Source of the DNA: Streptomyces sp. cf386
GTDB taxonomy: Bacteria; Actinomycetota; Actinomycetes; Streptomycetales; Streptomycetaceae
Direction: 5' to 3'
NCBI RefSeq assembly: GCF_900103585.1
Contig: NZ_FNHV01000002.1
Location: 734,078-798,077, forward strand
Length of the DNA stretch: 64,000 bases
Shown: positions 59,868 to 64,000 of the stretch, one piece after another
Numbering within the stretch: position 1 is the first letter of the stretch
Layout: the number at the start of each line of letters is the position of its first letter
Notes under the pieces: model-generated
Seen by the model: the letters and a program-made list of their open reading frames with translations, nothing else
Database searches by the model: none
What the model was told of the DNA's origin: nothing
Position numbers and translations under genes: made by a program

Positions 59868-62042
59868 CTACCGGATCTCGCTCAGCACACCGAGCACGGC
59901 GGACTCGTCCCCGGCCGTCAGCAGCCTCTCCCGGAAGCCCGGGTCCATCAACTTCCGCGACAGCAGCGCCAGAATGCGCAGATGCTCGTCGCCGGCGGCG
60001 GCCTCGGGTACGGCGATCATGAACACCAGCCTCGCCTTCGTACCGTCCAGCGAGCCCCACTCGACGCCCTCTGCCGACCGCGCGAAACCGACGACCGGCG
60101 CGGTCACCGCATCCGTCTTGGCATGCGGAATCGCGATCTCCTCACCGAGCCCGGTCGTCCCCTGTGCCTCCCGCCGAAGCGCGGTCGCCACGAGCTCGTC
60201 CACGTCCGCGACCTTGCCGGTACGCGCGAGCAGCCCGGCCAGCTCCCGGATCGCGGACTCCTTGTCGGCGGCGTCGAGTTCGACCTTCACGGTCGGCTCG
60301 GTGAGATAGCCGGAGAGGACCTCGTCCGGGACCTCACCGGCATCGGCCGTGTCGACCGCCTCCGCCTCAGGAACACCCCGCTGCGCTACGACGCCCCCGG
60401 CATCCGGCGTTTCGCCGATGGCCCCGCCCTTCGGGCTCTCTCCGACGGCCCCGGCACCCGGCGCTCCGCCGACAGCACCAGCAGGCGGCACAGCGCTGAC
60501 GGCACCGGCCCCCGCCACTCCGACCCCCGCCCCGACCAACGCGGGCGTGTGCACGAGCCCGGCCGTACCCGCACCGGCGACCGCCTCCCCGCGCCGCCTG
60601 CGCTCACTCAGGTCGACCAGGGCGACGGTGGTCAGCGCGGTGACCACCGAGCCGATCACCACGGCCACGAAGAACATCGGCACCCCGCTCACCGCACCCA
60701 GCACGGCCACGATCGGCCCGCCGTGCGGCACCGCGTCCTCGACGCCGGCGACTCCGGCGATCGCACCGGCGACCGCGCCGCCCAACATGTTGGCGGGGAT
60801 GACCTGCGCCGGCCGCGCCGCCGCGAACGGGATCGCGCCCTCGGAGATGCCGAAGCAGCCCATGAACAGCGAGGCGAGGCCGGTCTCCCGCTCCTGCTCG
60901 GTGTACAGCCGCTTGCGTATCAGCGTGGCCAGGCCCTGCCCGAGCGGCATGACCGGGATCGCGGCCGCGCACATGCCCATGACCGTCTGGTTGCCGGTCG
61001 CGATGAGCCCGGCGCCGAACAGGAACGCCGTCTTGTTGACCGGCCCGCCCATGTCGAACGCGATCATGAGCCCGAGGACCGTGCCGAGCAGGATCGCGCT
61101 CGTACCGGTCATCCCGCTCAGCCAACTGGTCAGATGCTCGAACACCCAGGAGATCGGCTTGCCGACGACGTAGACGAAGAACAGCCCGAGCGCAGTGGTC
61201 GCCACGATCGGGATCACGATGATCGGCATGATCGGCTGCACGAACTTCGGGACCTTGACCTTCTTGATCCACAACACCAGATACCCGGCGAGGAACCCGG
61301 TCACGATCGCCCCGATGAACCCGGCGCCCGCCTTGGAGTCGTACAGCTCACCGGTGTTGGCGATCCAGCCACCGATCATGCCCGGCACGAGCGCGGGCCG
61401 ATCCCCAATCGCATACGCGATGTAACCGGACAGAATCGGCACCATCAGCGTGAAGCCGATGACGCCGATGTTGTTCACGTCCATCCAGAAGGAGTCCTTC
61501 GGGATGACCAGCCCGCCCGACGGATCCGTGTGCCCACCGAGCGACAGCGAGATCGCGATCAGCAGCCCGCCGACCACGACGAACGGGATCATGTAACTGA
61601 CCCCGTTCATCAGCGCCTTGTACCCGACGCTCCGCTCCTTGCCACCGGCCGACGGAGCGGTGGGTGTGCCCCCTGCCGTGTGCACGGGCGCCGACAGCAC
61701 CCGCTCGATCAGCTGCTCGGGGTGCCGAATGCCCTCGGCCACCCCGACCGTGAGAACCCGCTTGCCCGCGAAACGGCTCAGGTCCACGTCCTTGTCCGCG
61801 GCGATGATGACGCCGTCCGCGGTGTTGACATCGTTGTCATCGAGGACGTTTTCAGCCCCGATTGATCCCTGGGTCTCCACCTTCATGTCGATACCGCGGC
61901 TCTCGGCGGCCTGCGCGAGCTTCTCCGCCGCCATGTAGGTGTGCGCGATGCCGGTCGGGCACGCGGTCACCGCGAGGAGCTTCAACCGCTTCTGCTCGCC
62001 ACTGCCGCCGCCCGTGGGGGGAGGGCCGGCCGGACTGGTCAC
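59868..62042 (-). CDS. PTS permease EIIBCA, fructose/mannose-type
   Basis: The 724-residue sugar phosphotransferase permease has domain order B-C-A. IIB (20-120) carries the phospho-cysteine in VTACPTGIAHTYMAAEKL. IIC (about 150-480) has about ten helices (NGVSYMIPFVVVGGLLIAIS, FGISEGAIPFAAARP). A long Ala/Gly/Val/Pro linker (about 490-570) leads to IIA (580-724), with the phospho-histidine in LGEEIAIPHAKTDAV. GTG 62042 has AGGAG six bases upstream. It imports and phosphorylates a hexose at the expense of PEP through EI and HPr, which are not in this window. No fruK or fruR adjoins it, unlike the Streptomyces fru operon as I know it; mannose is a possible substrate given manA nearby. Confidence 0.92.
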   Translation of the reverse strand: MTSPAGPPPTGGGSGEQKRLKLLAVTACPTGIAHTYMAAEKLAQAAESRGIDMKVETQGSIGAENVLDDNDVNTADGVIIAADKDVDLSRFAGKRVLTVGVAEGIRHPEQLIERVLSAPVHTAGGTPTAPSAGGKERSVGYKALMNGVSYMIPFVVVGGLLIAISLSLGGHTDPSGGLVIPKDSFWMDVNNIGVIGFTLMVPILSGYIAYAIGDRPALVPGMIGGWIANTGELYDSKAGAGFIGAIVTGFLAGYLVLWIKKVKVPKFVQPIMPIIVIPIVATTALGLFFVYVVGKPISWVFEHLTSWLSGMTGTSAILLGTVLGLMIAFDMGGPVNKTAFLFGAGLIATGNQTVMGMCAAAIPVMPLGQGLATLIRKRLYTEQERETGLASLFMGCFGISEGAIPFAAARPAQVIPANMLGGAVAGAIAGVAGVEDAVPHGGPIVAVLGAVSGVPMFFVAVVIGSVVTALTTVALVDLSERRRRGEAVAGAGTAGLVHTPALVGAGVGVAGAGAVSAVPPAGAVGGAPGAGAVGESPKGGAIGETPDAGGVVAQRGVPEAEAVDTADAGEVPDEVLSGYLTEPTVKVELDAADKESAIRELAGLLARTGKVADVDELVATALRREAQGTTGLGEEIAIPHAKTDAVTAPVVGFARSAEGVEWGSLDGTKARLVFMIAVPEAAAGDEHLRILALLSRKLMDPGFRERLLTAGDESAVLGVLSEIR

Positions 62043-64000
<1,958 letters not shown>

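Overview
This is a gene-dense, very GC-rich window from a Streptomyces chromosome. The 87-residue WhiB-like protein at 44319-44582 matches, from memory, S. coelicolor WhiB. The surrounding order (sahH, manA, a SIS protein, a Trm112-like protein, manB, whiB, F420 genes, an NDP-sugar pyrophosphorylase, a run of LytR-CpsA-Psr (LCP) genes, UDP-glucose dehydrogenase, purEK) agrees with what I recall of the conserved core of S. coelicolor around SCO3023-SCO3070. GTG and TTG starts, 4-bp GTGA/ATGA/TTGA stop-start overlaps, long GC hairpin terminators and a recurrent intergenic repeat all fit that genus. No prophage, insertion sequence, CRISPR array, tRNA or rRNA was seen.

Layout. 1-3295: a coupled three-gene operon of envelope proteins (WxL/DUF916-like, neocarzinostatin-like fold, and a substrate with an LAATG sortase E signal). 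3386-5210: three overlapping small genes on the minus strand facing an XRE regulator plus DUF397 pair. 5288-9221: a POT peptide transporter and an OmpR-type two-component system. 9552-15009: GtrA protein, purK-purE-dipeptidase, gene remnants, and a lipoprotein serine hydrolase. 15174-16147: a VOC protein divergent from a CGNR regulator across a repeated GGTAAC operator. 16241-20633: a copper locus with two cupredoxins, CopC-CopD and a His-rich protein. 21007-24317: UDP-glucose dehydrogenase, acyl-CoA dehydrogenase, thioesterase. 24437-34665: five LCP ligases, one GT2 transferase, a 16-Cys copper storage protein and a broken NmrA-like gene. 35376-40645: TIGR03089 protein, PGRP amidase, sugar nucleotidyltransferase, AlkA-like glycosylase. 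40806-44582: cofE/fbiB and cofD/fbiA (F420), cysteine dioxygenase with an upstream Cys-rich mini-ORF, and whiB. 44797-51326: a giant GT2/membrane protein coupled to a secreted DUF5719 protein, then a zincin-like protein and DUF3499. 51479-58917: lactate permease, manB, Trm112-like, SIS protein, manA, CDF transporter. 59052-64000: a signal peptidase-like protein, a PTS EIIBCA permease and the start of sahH.

Functional logic. Much of the window serves cell-envelope glycopolymer assembly. ManA, ManB and the nucleotidyltransferase make activated mannose, UDP-glucose dehydrogenase makes UDP-glucuronate, GT2 and GtrA proteins handle lipid-linked sugars, and five LCP enzymes attach polymers to peptidoglycan. 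Copper handling (CopCD, cupredoxins, Csp) and sulfur/redox regulation (cysteine dioxygenase and the Fe-S regulator WhiB) are the other themes. The most interesting unit is the 30-residue mini-ORF at 43759-43851. Its last eight codons encode CSCCCPSC, it has a perfect TTGACA -35 box placed for a leaderless start, and it lies directly upstream of cysteine dioxygenase, so it looks like a cysteine-sensing leader.
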